Assembly: GCF_900187125.1 (NCBI RefSeq) | Contig: NZ_LT906468.1 | Location: 4,340,001-4,404,000 of the forward strand | Origin: Sphingobacterium mizutaii | GTDB taxonomy: Bacteria > Bacteroidota > Bacteroidia > Sphingobacteriales > Sphingobacteriaceae | Length of the DNA: 64,000 bases | Reading direction: 5' to 3' | Shown: piece by piece, positions 26,845 to 36,055 of the stretch | Layout: each line of letters opens with the position of its first letter | Numbering within the stretch: position 1 is the stretch's first letter | Program-made: the position numbers and the translations under genes | Notes under the pieces: generated by a model | What the model was told of the DNA's origin: nothing | Database searches by the model: none | The model's input: the letters and a program-made list of their open reading frames with translations, nothing else

Positions 26845-27219
26845 TTATTTTATCTTATCCTGGAAGGTTTCATTGACTATGCCCTCCAGACTGTCAAGGT
26901 CAAAAGGTTTGGAAAGGAACCCGTCAGCTTTTGCAGTGGCGGCCAAGTCCTCTATGTCACTGTTCGCTGATACCAGGATTACCGGGATGTCTCGATATTG
27001 GGGATTTGATTTCAAGATCTGGGTTGCTGCTACACCTCCGATATCCGGTATCCAATTGTCCATCAATATCAGGTCAGGCTGAAACCTTTCCACTTTTTCC
27101 AGAACATCATGAGAAGTCTGGCATTGTTCGACGATATGCCCCATGTCCTCCAGCACGATCGTAAATATCTCCAGTACGTGCCGGTCGTCATCGAAAATAA
27201 GTATCCTTTTGTTTTCCAT
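26845..27219 (-). CDS. Single-domain response regulator (CheY-like)
   Basis: A 124-residue receiver domain with no output domain. The acidic pocket is FDDD near residues 9-12, the phosphoacceptor is Asp54 (LMDNWIP), the switch Ser/Thr lies in ILVSANS, and the conserved lysine is in FLSKPFD near 103. It is the last gene of a five-gene minus-strand operon, 42 bases after cheR. It probably passes phosphate from one of the two kinases to a partner not seen here. Confidence 0.92.
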   Translation of the reverse strand: MENKRILIFDDDRHVLEIFTIVLEDMGHIVEQCQTSHDVLEKVERFQPDLILMDNWIPDIGGVAATQILKSNPQYRDIPVILVSANSDIEDLAATAKADGFLSKPFDLDSLEGIVNETFQDKIK

Positions 27220-27261
27220 CGTATTATGCGAAAATATTAAATCTCCCCAAAATTTGAAACA

Positions 27262-28071
27262 TTAATTTATTTTCCGCCAGATTTTTTGGTCACCAACTTG
27301 TTGGAACCTATCCCTAAGCGAGGAGAACAGGAGGGTTTCCTTGGGACCCAGGCCTAGGAATCCGCCATTTTCCAAGCTCGTGTGGAAGAGCTCCATTACC
27401 GAACCCTGCAGGGAGCGCCTGAAATAGATCAGAACATTCCTGCACAGGATAAGCTGAAAGCTATTGAAGGAAGAGTCACTGGCAAGGTTATGGGTAGAGA
27501 ACACCATTCGGGAACGGAGCTCATCATTGAAGCTAATGCTGCCCAGTTTAGGCGAGTAATATTCAGACAGATCCCTAGTACCGCCCGAACTGACATAATT
27601 ATCTGCAAATTCCCCAAGGTTCTCTAAGGGAAACAGGCCCATGGACGCACGCTCCACAGAGACTGGGTTTAGGTCTGTTGAATAGATCAGGGACCTTTCA
27701 AGAAGTCCAGATTCGTTTAACAATATGGCCATTGAATATGCTTCCTCACCAGTGGAGCAACCTGCTACCCAGACCCGGATCAGGGGGAAGGTACTCAGGA
27801 AAGGGATCACGTGCTGACGGAGGGCCAGGAAAAAAGCTGGATCTCGGAACATCGTGGTCAGGGGAACGCTGACCTGTTGCACGAAGTCCCCTGCCAATGT
27901 TTTTTCCATGAGCATCCTGTCCAAGAGCTCCTCCAGATCGGAAACCTTCCATAGGGACATAATCCGTAAAATCCTCCTCTGAATGGAGTCCCTGCTATAA
28001 CCTGTGAAATCATAGCCGAATTCCTCGAGGAACCTGAAAAGGAAAATATCTAACTGGGAATCGATATCCAT
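27262..28071 (-). CDS. CheR-type protein-glutamate methyltransferase
   Basis: A 269-residue SAM-dependent methyltransferase. The N-terminal helical CheR domain (FGYDFTGYSRDSIQRRI) is followed by the Rossmann domain with the SAM motif VAGCSTGEEAYSMA and the CRNVLIYF motif near residue 205. CheR normally methylates glutamates of chemoreceptors. None is encoded here, nor is the opposing esterase CheB, so its target may be one of the neighbouring kinases. I used ATG 28071. The longer open frame overlaps the previous gene and reads through its opposite codon phase. Confidence 0.92.
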   Translation of the reverse strand: MDIDSQLDIFLFRFLEEFGYDFTGYSRDSIQRRILRIMSLWKVSDLEELLDRMLMEKTLAGDFVQQVSVPLTTMFRDPAFFLALRQHVIPFLSTFPLIRVWVAGCSTGEEAYSMAILLNESGLLERSLIYSTDLNPVSVERASMGLFPLENLGEFADNYVSSGGTRDLSEYYSPKLGSISFNDELRSRMVFSTHNLASDSSFNSFQLILCRNVLIYFRRSLQGSVMELFHTSLENGGFLGLGPKETLLFSSLRDRFQQVGDQKIWRKIN

Positions 28072-28073
28072 TC

Positions 28074-28439
28074 TCACCCTCCCGTTAAGCCCTGGATCTC
28101 GGCCAGGAGAACATCTATATCCACTGGTTTGGATACGTAACCATCCGCGCCCGCACCAAGGCACCTCTCCCTGTCCCCGCTCATGGCCTTTGCTGTCACC
28201 GCAATTACGGGTGGGTAATCCTTCCCGCTGGAATCCCTGATGTGCTGCAAAAACTGGAACCCATCAAATTCCGGCATCATCATGTCCAGCAGCACTACGC
28301 TGATGCCCATTCCAACCTCTATGAGGTCAAGTCCCTCCTGGGCACTGAGGACGCCATGGGAATCGTACCCCCTTGATCTGAGTGCGGTCTTAAGGGCGAA
28401 GATATTCCGCCTGTCATCATCAATAATCAATATGCTCAT
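28074..28439 (-). CDS. Single-domain response regulator
   Basis: A 121-residue receiver domain: IIDDDRRNIF, phosphoacceptor Asp52 (LLDMMMP), the AVTAKAM switch segment, and SKPVD with the conserved lysine. It is strikingly like the third receiver domain of the adjacent hybrid kinase (shared RNIF, DGFQ, AVTAKAM-GDRERC, SKPVD). This suggests that one arose from the other by duplication. Two bases separate it from cheR. Confidence 0.92.
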   Translation of the reverse strand: MSILIIDDDRRNIFALKTALRSRGYDSHGVLSAQEGLDLIEVGMGISVVLLDMMMPEFDGFQFLQHIRDSSGKDYPPVIAVTAKAMSGDRERCLGAGADGYVSKPVDIDVLLAEIQGLTGG

Positions 28440-28453
28440 CTGTTTTCTAAGGT

Positions 28454-31400
28454 TTAACGGTTAAAAAGCCACACCCGGAGCAAAGAGACCAATTGGTCCA
28501 GATCCACAGGTTTGGATATATAATCTGAGGCTCCTGCCTTCATGCACCGCTCCCGGTCTCCCATCATCGCTTTTGCCGTGACTGCGATTATCGGGAGTTT
28601 GCTGAAGATTTCCATGGAACGGATCTTTTCGATGGCCTGGAAACCGTCCATCTTTGGCATCATTATGTCCATCAGCACGATGTCGATGTCGGGTTGACTT
28701 TCCAGGACCTGGCAAGCTTCCACACCATCGATGGCAGAGTAGATTTCCATATTGAATTTTTCCAGGGCCCTTGATATGGAAAAGATGTTGCGGATATCAT
28801 CATCGGCAATCAGGACCTTCCTTCCATGCAAGATTTCGGCAAGTCGGCTACCTTTTGCATTCACCTGCGGAGATAAACCAGATGTCTTATTTTCCACCAG
28901 ATGAAGGAATAGGCTCACCTCGTCTAGGATCCTCTGGAAGGAATGGGCCGTTTTCAGGACGATCGAGTCCGCATATTCCTTAATGCGCATCTCTTCCTGC
29001 CCAGAGAGGCTCTTTCCGGTAAAGACGATTATGGGAAGGTCCTCTAGGCCATCTTGGCCCTTTATTGTTTCCAGGGTCTCATATGCCCCTGGATCCGGGA
29101 TCCCCATGTCCAGGATGACACATTCAACTTTACCCGATGTAAGGGCCTTTACCCCCTGTTCAAGGGAGGACTTCACCTCTGTGGAAATGTCGAAGCTCTC
29201 AAGATAGGACGAAAGCGCTTCGGCGTGCTTTGGATTTTCCTCAACGATCAATACCTTTTTGGGACCGTTGCTCAAGGCCGAATCTATTTTGGAGAAAATC
29301 TCCTGGAAGCCCTGGTTTTGGAAAGGTTTCCTGATAAAATCGATTGCGCCCCTGCGTATGCTTTCGCTTTTCTTGGCTTGTTCGGCCGACATCATGTGGA
29401 CTGGGATATGACGGGTATCCGGATTGGACTTCAATCCTTCGAGAACCTGCCACCCGTCCATATGGGGCAGGACGATGTCCAGCAGGATAGCCTTCGGAGA
29501 AAACCTCAGGGCAGCTTCCAGGGCCAGGTCACCCCTGCCGACAGCTATTGCCTTGTAGCCAGCTTTCCTTGCATATTGCAGTACCAATCTGGCGAAAGTT
29601 TCATCGTCCTCCACTATCAGGATCGCCTTGTCCCCCGGAGCAATGGTCCCTCGGTCATCTGGAATAAATTGCGGGATAAGGATACCAGGACCAATTGCCG
29701 GATTCTCTAAGGCCTTATTTAGGGGAGCTATGGGTTCCTCATTTTGGACATCGATCTGCTCACCATTCACAAAATCAAGCGGCAGTGAGAGTATAAAGCA
29801 GCTTCCCTGGCCCGGGGTGCTCTCCACGTTAAGCTCACCATGTAGCAATCTTGCGATTTCCCTGCTGATCGAAAGTCCCAAGCCGGTTCCCCCGTATTGC
29901 CGCCTGGTAGACCCGTCCGCCTGTTGGAAGGCCTCGAATATCAGTTTCTGTTTTTCTTGGGGAATCCCGATCCCTGTATCTCTGACATGGAACCGGATGG
30001 AAGCCCCAGGACCAGAGGTCCTCTCCACCCTGAGGGTTATGTGGCCATTTTCCGTGAACTTGATGGCATTGGACAGCAGGTTCCTTAGGACCTGTTCCAA
30101 CCTGAGCCTGTCGCTTTTCAAGTTGAAATCTCCCGGCAGGCCGTTCTCGATCCGGAGCTCCAGGTTCTTTTCCTTGGTGAGGGGACTGAACATCTGCTGG
30201 AGCTCCGAAATGAGGTCTGCCAACCTAAATTCCTCGAGCTCTATGTCCATCTTCCCTGCCTCGATCTTGGAAAGGTCCAATATTTCGTCTATCAGGGTAA
30301 GCAACCCTGTTCCTGATGACCAGATGACCTGGGCTGATTCAACCTGTTCCTGGTTAAGGTTTCCATCCGTGTTCTCAGTGAGCACACGGGAAAGCAAGAG
30401 GATGGAGTTAAGGGGGGTCCTCAATTCATGGGACATATTGGCAAGGAACTCCGATTTGTATTTGGTGCTCAGGGCAAGGGCTTCTGCTTTTTCCTGGATT
30501 TCCCTGTTCCGTGCGACGATCACCTGGTTTCTTTCCTCCAAGAGATGTGATCTTTTCTCGAGTTCCTGGTTGGAGATCAGGAGCTCATCCTGCTGGGACC
30601 TTAGCTCCTCTTCTGAGACCCTCAACCTACCGGCCTGGGCTTCCAGCTCGCTATTGAGGGTCTCCAGTTCTGCGTGCTGGACCTGAAGCTCCTCAGTCTG
30701 GGTCTGGGTTTCTTCCAATAGCTGTTGGACCCTGCGCCGGCTCTGTGCCGCGGCCATGGATATCCCGATGGTTTCACAGAAGTCGGAAATTATCCCAATC
30801 TTCTCTTCGCTTATATCTCCCCGAGAACCGACTTCGAGGATCCCCATGCATTCCTGTTGGTAGATAATGGGCACCAATGCAATCTGGCGGACTAATATTT
30901 CACCCTGTGCAAAGGAAAGCTTGAACTCTTCTGGATATAGGTCCTTTAGGACCCTGTACCGTTTGGTCCTGTAGACCTCTCCCAAGATACCTCCAGTTAG
31001 TGGGACCTCTGAGAAAGGCAGGCTTTGGAGCCCGACGGTATGCATGACCTTGAACGTACTCCTTTCGACCATGAAAACTGCTCCGTTCTCCAAATCCATG
31101 TAGTCGGTGATGAATTCCATGCTGAACTTTGCAATTTCCTCAAGACCGGGGTTTCCCATCAGACCTGAATTCAGCTGGGCCAGTCCATTTTTCCGCCATT
31201 CGTTCCTTTGGAGCTGATCAAAGTTCTTCTTCAGGGACTCGGTCATTATGCGAAGGCTCTCAGCTATGTTCCCAAGATCGTCCTTTTTCGTGTCATCTAT
31301 GATCACAGAATAGTTTCCCTTGGTAACCTGTCGGGCGATCCCCCTGATAATGTTCAACCTATGTTTCATGTCACTGTCCTTCTCTAGCAGTTCCTGCTGT

Positions 31401-32029
31401 AGTTCTGCCCGCCTTCTGTAGTCGCCTCGAAGTTTCCAGAACAGGATGGCAGTGATGACCAAGGACATTAAGGAGGCAAAGGCAAACAGGATGGTAGTCG
31501 TCAAGGTGGAGTTATCTAGTTCCTCGGAACGCTTTCCTTCCCTGGCTTCTTCCTCATGTTGGATCTCGCCGATAAGGACCCTACATGAATCCATGATCGA
31601 TTTCCCTCTGTCTAGGTGATCGGGAGATAGGTTGCCGGAACTTAAACGCTGTGCCATGAGTTCCTCCAGCACTTCAATCCTTTCCATGGCCAAGCGTCCG
31701 AGTCCTTGGGCCCTGGTCATTTGGATTGGGCTCAGATCTCCATTGATAAGGTTGCCCAGGTGCTGGGGCAGATCCCTACGGCTGTCCCGGTACGGCGCCA
31801 GGAACTCTTCCTGGCCTGTCAGCAGATAGCCCCTCTGTCCGGTTTCAGCATTCTGCAGGTCGATCAGGACCAACTGAGAATTGAGTATGGTCCGTTGGGA
31901 CTGATCCATAAGGGCTTTGTTCTCCCGCTGTTTGCGGAGCGAGAGGAACATGACCGCGGAGGAGGCCAGAAGGATGGCCATGGAAAAACCGAAACCGATC
32001 TGAAGGTTCCTAAATACGTTTTTTGCCAT
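28454..32029 (-). CDS. Hybrid sensor histidine kinase (CHASE3-HAMP-GAF-HisKA-HATPase-REC-REC-REC)
   Basis: A 1191-residue kinase. Residues 12-30 form a membrane segment. About 40-175 is a CHASE3 sensor domain (AETGQRGYLLTGQ signature). A second membrane helix lies near 180-200, HAMP near 215-275, GAF about 290-435, and a long coiled coil 440-545. HisKA has the phospho-histidine in NMSHELRTPLN near 555, and HATPase_c carries DTGIGI and GGTGLGL. Three receivers follow. The first has ILLDIVLP and the third VLMDIMMP, both intact. The second is divergent (ILDMGIPD, with EENP at the acidic pocket). The start overlaps the stop of the upstream kinase (TAATG), so the two are translationally coupled. 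Confidence 0.94.
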   Translation of the reverse strand: MAKNVFRNLQIGFGFSMAILLASSAVMFLSLRKQRENKALMDQSQRTILNSQLVLIDLQNAETGQRGYLLTGQEEFLAPYRDSRRDLPQHLGNLINGDLSPIQMTRAQGLGRLAMERIEVLEELMAQRLSSGNLSPDHLDRGKSIMDSCRVLIGEIQHEEEAREGKRSEELDNSTLTTTILFAFASLMSLVITAILFWKLRGDYRRRAELQQELLEKDSDMKHRLNIIRGIARQVTKGNYSVIIDDTKKDDLGNIAESLRIMTESLKKNFDQLQRNEWRKNGLAQLNSGLMGNPGLEEIAKFSMEFITDYMDLENGAVFMVERSTFKVMHTVGLQSLPFSEVPLTGGILGEVYRTKRYRVLKDLYPEEFKLSFAQGEILVRQIALVPIIYQQECMGILEVGSRGDISEEKIGIISDFCETIGISMAAAQSRRRVQQLLEETQTQTEELQVQHAELETLNSELEAQAGRLRVSEEELRSQQDELLISNQELEKRSHLLEERNQVIVARNREIQEKAEALALSTKYKSEFLANMSHELRTPLNSILLLSRVLTENTDGNLNQEQVESAQVIWSSGTGLLTLIDEILDLSKIEAGKMDIELEEFRLADLISELQQMFSPLTKEKNLELRIENGLPGDFNLKSDRLRLEQVLRNLLSNAIKFTENGHITLRVERTSGPGASIRFHVRDTGIGIPQEKQKLIFEAFQQADGSTRRQYGGTGLGLSISREIARLLHGELNVESTPGQGSCFILSLPLDFVNGEQIDVQNEEPIAPLNKALENPAIGPGILIPQFIPDDRGTIAPGDKAILIVEDDETFARLVLQYARKAGYKAIAVGRGDLALEAALRFSPKAILLDIVLPHMDGWQVLEGLKSNPDTRHIPVHMMSAEQAKKSESIRRGAIDFIRKPFQNQGFQEIFSKIDSALSNGPKKVLIVEENPKHAEALSSYLESFDISTEVKSSLEQGVKALTSGKVECVILDMGIPDPGAYETLETIKGQDGLEDLPIIVFTGKSLSGQEEMRIKEYADSIVLKTAHSFQRILDEVSLFLHLVENKTSGLSPQVNAKGSRLAEILHGRKVLIADDDIRNIFSISRALEKFNMEIYSAIDGVEACQVLESQPDIDIVLMDIMMPKMDGFQAIEKIRSMEIFSKLPIIAVTAKAMMGDRERCMKAGASDYISKPVDLDQLVSLLRVWLFNR

Positions 32030-33501
32030 TATTTATTGATTGGGAGAGTAAAAAAAAATGTCGATCCTTCTCCAAGCTTGCTCCTGACCCCACATTCTCC
32101 CCCGTGAAGGGAAATGATCTCTTTGCAAATGTGCAGTCCTAGGCCTAGGCCCTGGAACTTTGCTGATGCTTCCTGTACCCTGTAGAACTTGTCAAAGACA
32201 AAAGGAATTTTCTGTTCTGGGATCCCTATGCCTTCATCGCTGACCTCTATGGTCAGGGCATCGTCCTTAACAGTTGTGTTAATGCGGACTACTTGCGAAC
32301 CTGGAGCGTACTTTATGGCATTGCTGAGATAATTGGTCAGGACCTGCTCCAACCTTATGGGATCAGCTAAAATCGGTCTATCGATCTTTGCGCCTGTTCG
32401 CTCAATTCTGATTGCGGAACCGTGGTGTTCTACCATTGCAGAATCAGCAGACTGCTGGATGAGATCTTCGAAATCAACTTCCTGAAGGGCGATTTTAATT
32501 CCGCCGTTTTCCAACCTGGATATATCCAGAAGGTCCTCTACCAAGCTATGGAGCTTTTCAGCCTGTTCCTTAACCTTGGAGAGATAATTGTAGGCACGGT
32601 GGTCCTTCATGTCCTTCATTGAGCGCAGCGATATTTCTGCAAAGGCCTTGATACTGGTCAATGGGGTCTTGAGCTCATGGCTCGCAACGCTCAGGAATTC
32701 ATCTTTTTTATTTTCTAATTGCTTGCGCTCATCTATATCGGTCATGGTACCGACCCAGCTGTGCCCAGCTGACCCCTGGGCAACGGGCACAAGCTTTAGG
32801 AGATGGTAACGGTAATTATCAGATTGTTTTTCCCGAAGCCTCAATTCTGCCTCCAATGGAAGCTTGTCTTCCAATTGGAACTTCCATTTCTCAAAAATGT
32901 GTCCATCCTCGGGATGGAGTTCGGGCCATGTGGACCTATCATGAGAATACCGGAACCACTGTTCGTTAACGAAATCCACATTCCCCTGGGAATCCGTTGT
33001 AAAAGCGACCTGGGGCAATGATTCTAGGGTCGTGTTCAGTTCCTCAAATTTTGAGGAAAGCTCATTTTGAGCTGATTTGCGCCATTCGATTTCTCTCTGC
33101 AGCTCTTCCTGCATTTTATGCAATGCTGCCGTCTGTTCGTATAGTCGATAGAAGGTATTAACCTTCAGCAAAAGGATATCGGGGTCCACCGGTTTGGTAA
33201 TGTAATCGATGCCGCCTGATTCGTAGCCCTTGGCGATATACTTCTTTTCCCTGTTGACGGCGGACAGGAAGATTATCGGGACATCCTTGGTCTTCTTTGT
33301 CGATGACAGGAACTCTGCGACTTCATAACCGTCCATTTCGGGCATCTGTACATCTAGGATGATCAGGGCATATTCGTTCTTGAGGCATTTTTTCAACGCC
33401 TCTTCTCCAGAAAGGGCAGAATCGGTACGAAAGCCTTTAAATTTCAGAGTCTTTTCTAAAGAAAAGATGTTTTCGGGTTTGTCGTCAACTATTAGGATCA
33501 T
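32029..33501 (-). CDS. Response regulator/histidine kinase fusion (REC-PAS-HisKA-HATPase)
   Basis: A 490-residue soluble protein and first gene of the signalling operon. The N-terminal receiver (IVDDKPENIF, phosphoacceptor Asp50 in ILDVQMP, SKPVD-like TKPVD) is followed by a short coiled coil and a PAS domain (about 150-265). HisKA has VASHELKTPLTS near 275, and HATPase_c has DEGIGIP and GLGLGLHI. It has no membrane segment, so it senses a cytoplasmic cue or takes its signal from another kinase through the receiver. Its neighbours suggest one phosphorelay with the large hybrid kinase. Confidence 0.94.
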   Translation of the reverse strand: MILIVDDKPENIFSLEKTLKFKGFRTDSALSGEEALKKCLKNEYALIILDVQMPEMDGYEVAEFLSSTKKTKDVPIIFLSAVNREKKYIAKGYESGGIDYITKPVDPDILLLKVNTFYRLYEQTAALHKMQEELQREIEWRKSAQNELSSKFEELNTTLESLPQVAFTTDSQGNVDFVNEQWFRYSHDRSTWPELHPEDGHIFEKWKFQLEDKLPLEAELRLREKQSDNYRYHLLKLVPVAQGSAGHSWVGTMTDIDERKQLENKKDEFLSVASHELKTPLTSIKAFAEISLRSMKDMKDHRAYNYLSKVKEQAEKLHSLVEDLLDISRLENGGIKIALQEVDFEDLIQQSADSAMVEHHGSAIRIERTGAKIDRPILADPIRLEQVLTNYLSNAIKYAPGSQVVRINTTVKDDALTIEVSDEGIGIPEQKIPFVFDKFYRVQEASAKFQGLGLGLHICKEIISLHGGECGVRSKLGEGSTFFFTLPINK

Positions 33502-34161
33502 TTGTTAATCTATTTTTTGGTGGTACCCGCCTATTTCAGGACCATTGCCGAAGGTAGGTGATAGAACTAAATTATCAAAAAAAGAGTGAAAAAACGCTAA
33601 TCTACACGAAGGAAAGTCTATATTTTTCTTCTTTAGAGACTTTCCTGCAATTCAAAGAGTTTGGTTCCCCGTAGATTTACTAGAAATATAAATTTGACCG
33701 GCAAAAGCGGATCCAAATCCACAAATTTCCGGGAAATTTAAGAATTTTCGAAAAATCGGGCGCTTTAAAATTAAAAAATGGGAATTAGTTATTGATACTT
33801 AAAGATTCGACCGTTCCAAAGGTATTATAAGGTGATTGTCTCATGGGTTCAATCTATGGAGTATGGCTAGGTTAAGGAACATATAGTTAAATGCCCCAAC
33901 TTTGTCCATTATTAAGCAGAGGAGGAACTAGGGACCATGGAAACCTAAACTTTTATTTAGAGTCCATATGACCCCTTGGCGAAAGGATAGGTTCGACCTC
34001 TAAGGAATCATAGACCGATCGCTGCATTGCTTAACCTATTTTCAAAATAAGTTAACCTGAGATAAAGAACGCCCAAAGCTTCTGGGGATCGAATATCAGG
34101 ATCAGGGCAGGGTTGGCAAAGTGATTTATCTCCTTGACCGTGAACTCCTCTGGATAATCAG
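33502..34161. other. Gene-free spacer upstream of the kinase operon
   Basis: About 660 bases, AT-rich near the kinase start, so probably the promoter region of the signalling operon. A 10-bp inverted repeat (AGGAAAGTCT at 33610-33619 with AGACTTTCCT at 33637-33646) may be an operator or weak hairpin. No coding frame looks real. Confidence 0.5.
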
Positions 34162-34947
34162 TCAGGCTGTTTTCTTTTCACTTTTGGATTCGAAAAGTTT
34201 TGAATTTTTGATTGGATTTCCCCTCAATAACTCTTGGATGTCATATTTGGTAACCACCGTCTTGAGTGCCTCCAAGTGCCGCGTATGGTGCATATCTGTA
34301 CCTACAAAATCATACATCCCAGCACGGATCAGCGTCAGAGCACAGGTCTTCACGTTCTCTCCGTAGTACTTGCTTATGGAAAGGAGGTTCAACTGCAGTT
34401 GGCAACCCGCTTGTTTGATCTCTTCGAATATCTTGAAATTATTGTGGAAATAATTGTAGCGCTCGGGATGAGCAAGGATGGGCTGGTATCCCCGATCCTG
34501 GATGTCCTTGATAACACTGAACAGGGCCTTGGACTCTGAGAGGTAGGACATTTCTACCAGCATGTACTTATCAGCGATCAGACACAGATTATCTGCCTGG
34601 ATCCATTCCTGAATCTGGTCATCGATCATGTACTCGGCGCTGAAGTTAAGTTTAAAATCCAGCGAATTTGCCTTTAAATGGTCGTTTAACTCTGCATGAG
34701 CAGATTTGATGGTCTGCGGTGTGTTGTTGTGCACCCCGGCCATAACGTGCGGTGTCGAAACGCTGTTATGTATACCCAACTCCTTCAGTCCTTTGATCAG
34801 GATCAAAGAATCCTCAACGCTGGGGCTACCGTCATCGATCCCTGGAAGGATATGGTTGTGTATGTCCCAGCCTACCCATGCCAATCTATTAGCGTAAGAC
34901 TTTCCGTCATTTTTCTTGCCCCCAAATAAATTACTCCAAAATCCCAT
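34162..34947 (-). CDS. PHP-type tyrosine-protein phosphatase (CpsB/YwqE-like)
   Basis: A 261-residue metal-dependent phosphatase of the polymerase-and-histidinol-phosphatase fold. WDIHNHILPGIDDGS near residues 27-41 gives the DxHxH metal site. STPHVM near 63, AHPERY near 160, and VGTDMHH near 215 complete it. In capsule systems such enzymes dephosphorylate the tyrosine kinase (Wzc/CpsD) that governs chain length. No such kinase is in this window. It ends a minus-strand series rarA, exonuclease, manC, cpsB, and connects to the polysaccharide theme. Confidence 0.9.
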   Translation of the reverse strand: MGFWSNLFGGKKNDGKSYANRLAWVGWDIHNHILPGIDDGSPSVEDSLILIKGLKELGIHNSVSTPHVMAGVHNNTPQTIKSAHAELNDHLKANSLDFKLNFSAEYMIDDQIQEWIQADNLCLIADKYMLVEMSYLSESKALFSVIKDIQDRGYQPILAHPERYNYFHNNFKIFEEIKQAGCQLQLNLLSISKYYGENVKTCALTLIRAGMYDFVGTDMHHTRHLEALKTVVTKYDIQELLRGNPIKNSKLFESKSEKKTA

Positions 34948-35062
34948 AGTTTCTAAAAATATTAGTTGTTTGGTAATAGGTCCCTAATTATATATTAGAC
35001 ATCCTGTTTCTCGATAAGGTTTAATGAAAACGTTCAATAAAACCCATTTGCTACAAAACACC

Positions 35063-36055
35063 TTAAATTAACGCAGGATTGTCCTTTTCCAACTGTTCAT
35101 AAACCTGCTTCACCTCCTGCGCCCTGTTTCTATCCAAAACCAGGACCGCATCCTCAGTACTCACTAACATACAATCAGTTAAACCAACAAAGACCGTGTG
35201 TTTATTAGTTCCTACAACAATATTGCCATTCTCGTCTACTGGATGTCCCTTGCTCTTAAAATACTCAAATAAAGAATCGAATGCCCCCATATCGGACCAC
35301 TCAAATCTCGCCGGCACGACCTTGATCAGGTCACTCCGCTCCATTACCGCATAGTCGATACTCTTGGAAGGGATCAGTTTGGAATGCGCTTCATCAAGGG
35401 CCAGGCCTTCGGCGTATTCAAATGCCACCTCGGCAGCATTGTATAGTTTGGGTTCAAATCGCATCAACTCTTCTAAATATACGCCAGCCTTGAAACAGAA
35501 AATCCCAGAATTCCACAAGAAGTTACCTTTCTTTAGAAAATCCATTGCGGTATCCTCGTTGGGTTTCTCTCGGAAAGAAAGTACGGAATTGCCTTCGTGC
35601 TCAATATACCCATAACCAGTCTCAGGTCTAGTTGGAACAATTCCAAAGGTTGCGATAAATCCTTCTTGGGCATACATAATGCCCTGGTTGATGGCCTCTC
35701 GGTAGTTCTTCAATCCCTCGATCAGGTGATCCGAAGGCGTAACGATCAATATATCATCTGGATCTGCATGAAAGGCAGCAAATGCAATTGCAGCTGCGGT
35801 GTTCCTAGGGGCCGCCTCTGCAATGATATCATGGTCATAACCTTTCAAATATGGCTCGGCGATTGTTTTGTTGGATGCCGACCCTACCAGGACCACCTTG
35901 GACGCAATCTCTTGATTCCTAGCGATGGTCAATTCAAACAAGGTCTTTCCTCCAAAAATCGGCAGGTATTGTTTTGGCTTCGACTTTCTGGACAGCGGCC
36001 ATAACCTTGAGCCTACACCACCAGATAATATTACATTGATTATTTTGCCCATCAT
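35063..36055 (-). CDS. manC: Mannose-1-phosphate guanylyltransferase
   Basis: A 330-residue single-domain enzyme that makes GDP-mannose from GTP and mannose-1-phosphate. The signature ILSGGVGSRLWPLSRKSKPKQ starts near residue 9, TPSDHLI near 105, FREKP near 180, and NSGIFCF near 203. It lacks the C-terminal isomerase domain of bifunctional forms. Its first ATG overlaps the stop of the exonuclease gene (TAATG). The second codon is also ATG, and either could be used. GDP-mannose may serve the polysaccharide locus or general glycosylation. Confidence 0.94.
   Translation of the reverse strand: MMGKIINVILSGGVGSRLWPLSRKSKPKQYLPIFGGKTLFELTIARNQEIASKVVLVGSASNKTIAEPYLKGYDHDIIAEAAPRNTAAAIAFAAFHADPDDILIVTPSDHLIEGLKNYREAINQGIMYAQEGFIATFGIVPTRPETGYGYIEHEGNSVLSFREKPNEDTAMDFLKKGNFLWNSGIFCFKAGVYLEELMRFEPKLYNAAEVAFEYAEGLALDEAHSKLIPSKSIDYAVMERSDLIKVVPARFEWSDMGAFDSLFEYFKSKGHPVDENGNIVVGTNKHTVFVGLTDCMLVSTEDAVLVLDRNRAQEVKQVYEQLEKDNPALI

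Noticed and set aside
29628..30686. 352-codon plus-strand frame opposite the hybrid kinase
   Set aside because: Long only because the opposite strand is a GC-rich kinase gene; serine-rich, with no recognisable domain.
33960..34010. A GGTTCGACC sequence like a tRNA T-loop
   Set aside because: No acceptor, D or anticodon stems can be folded around it.
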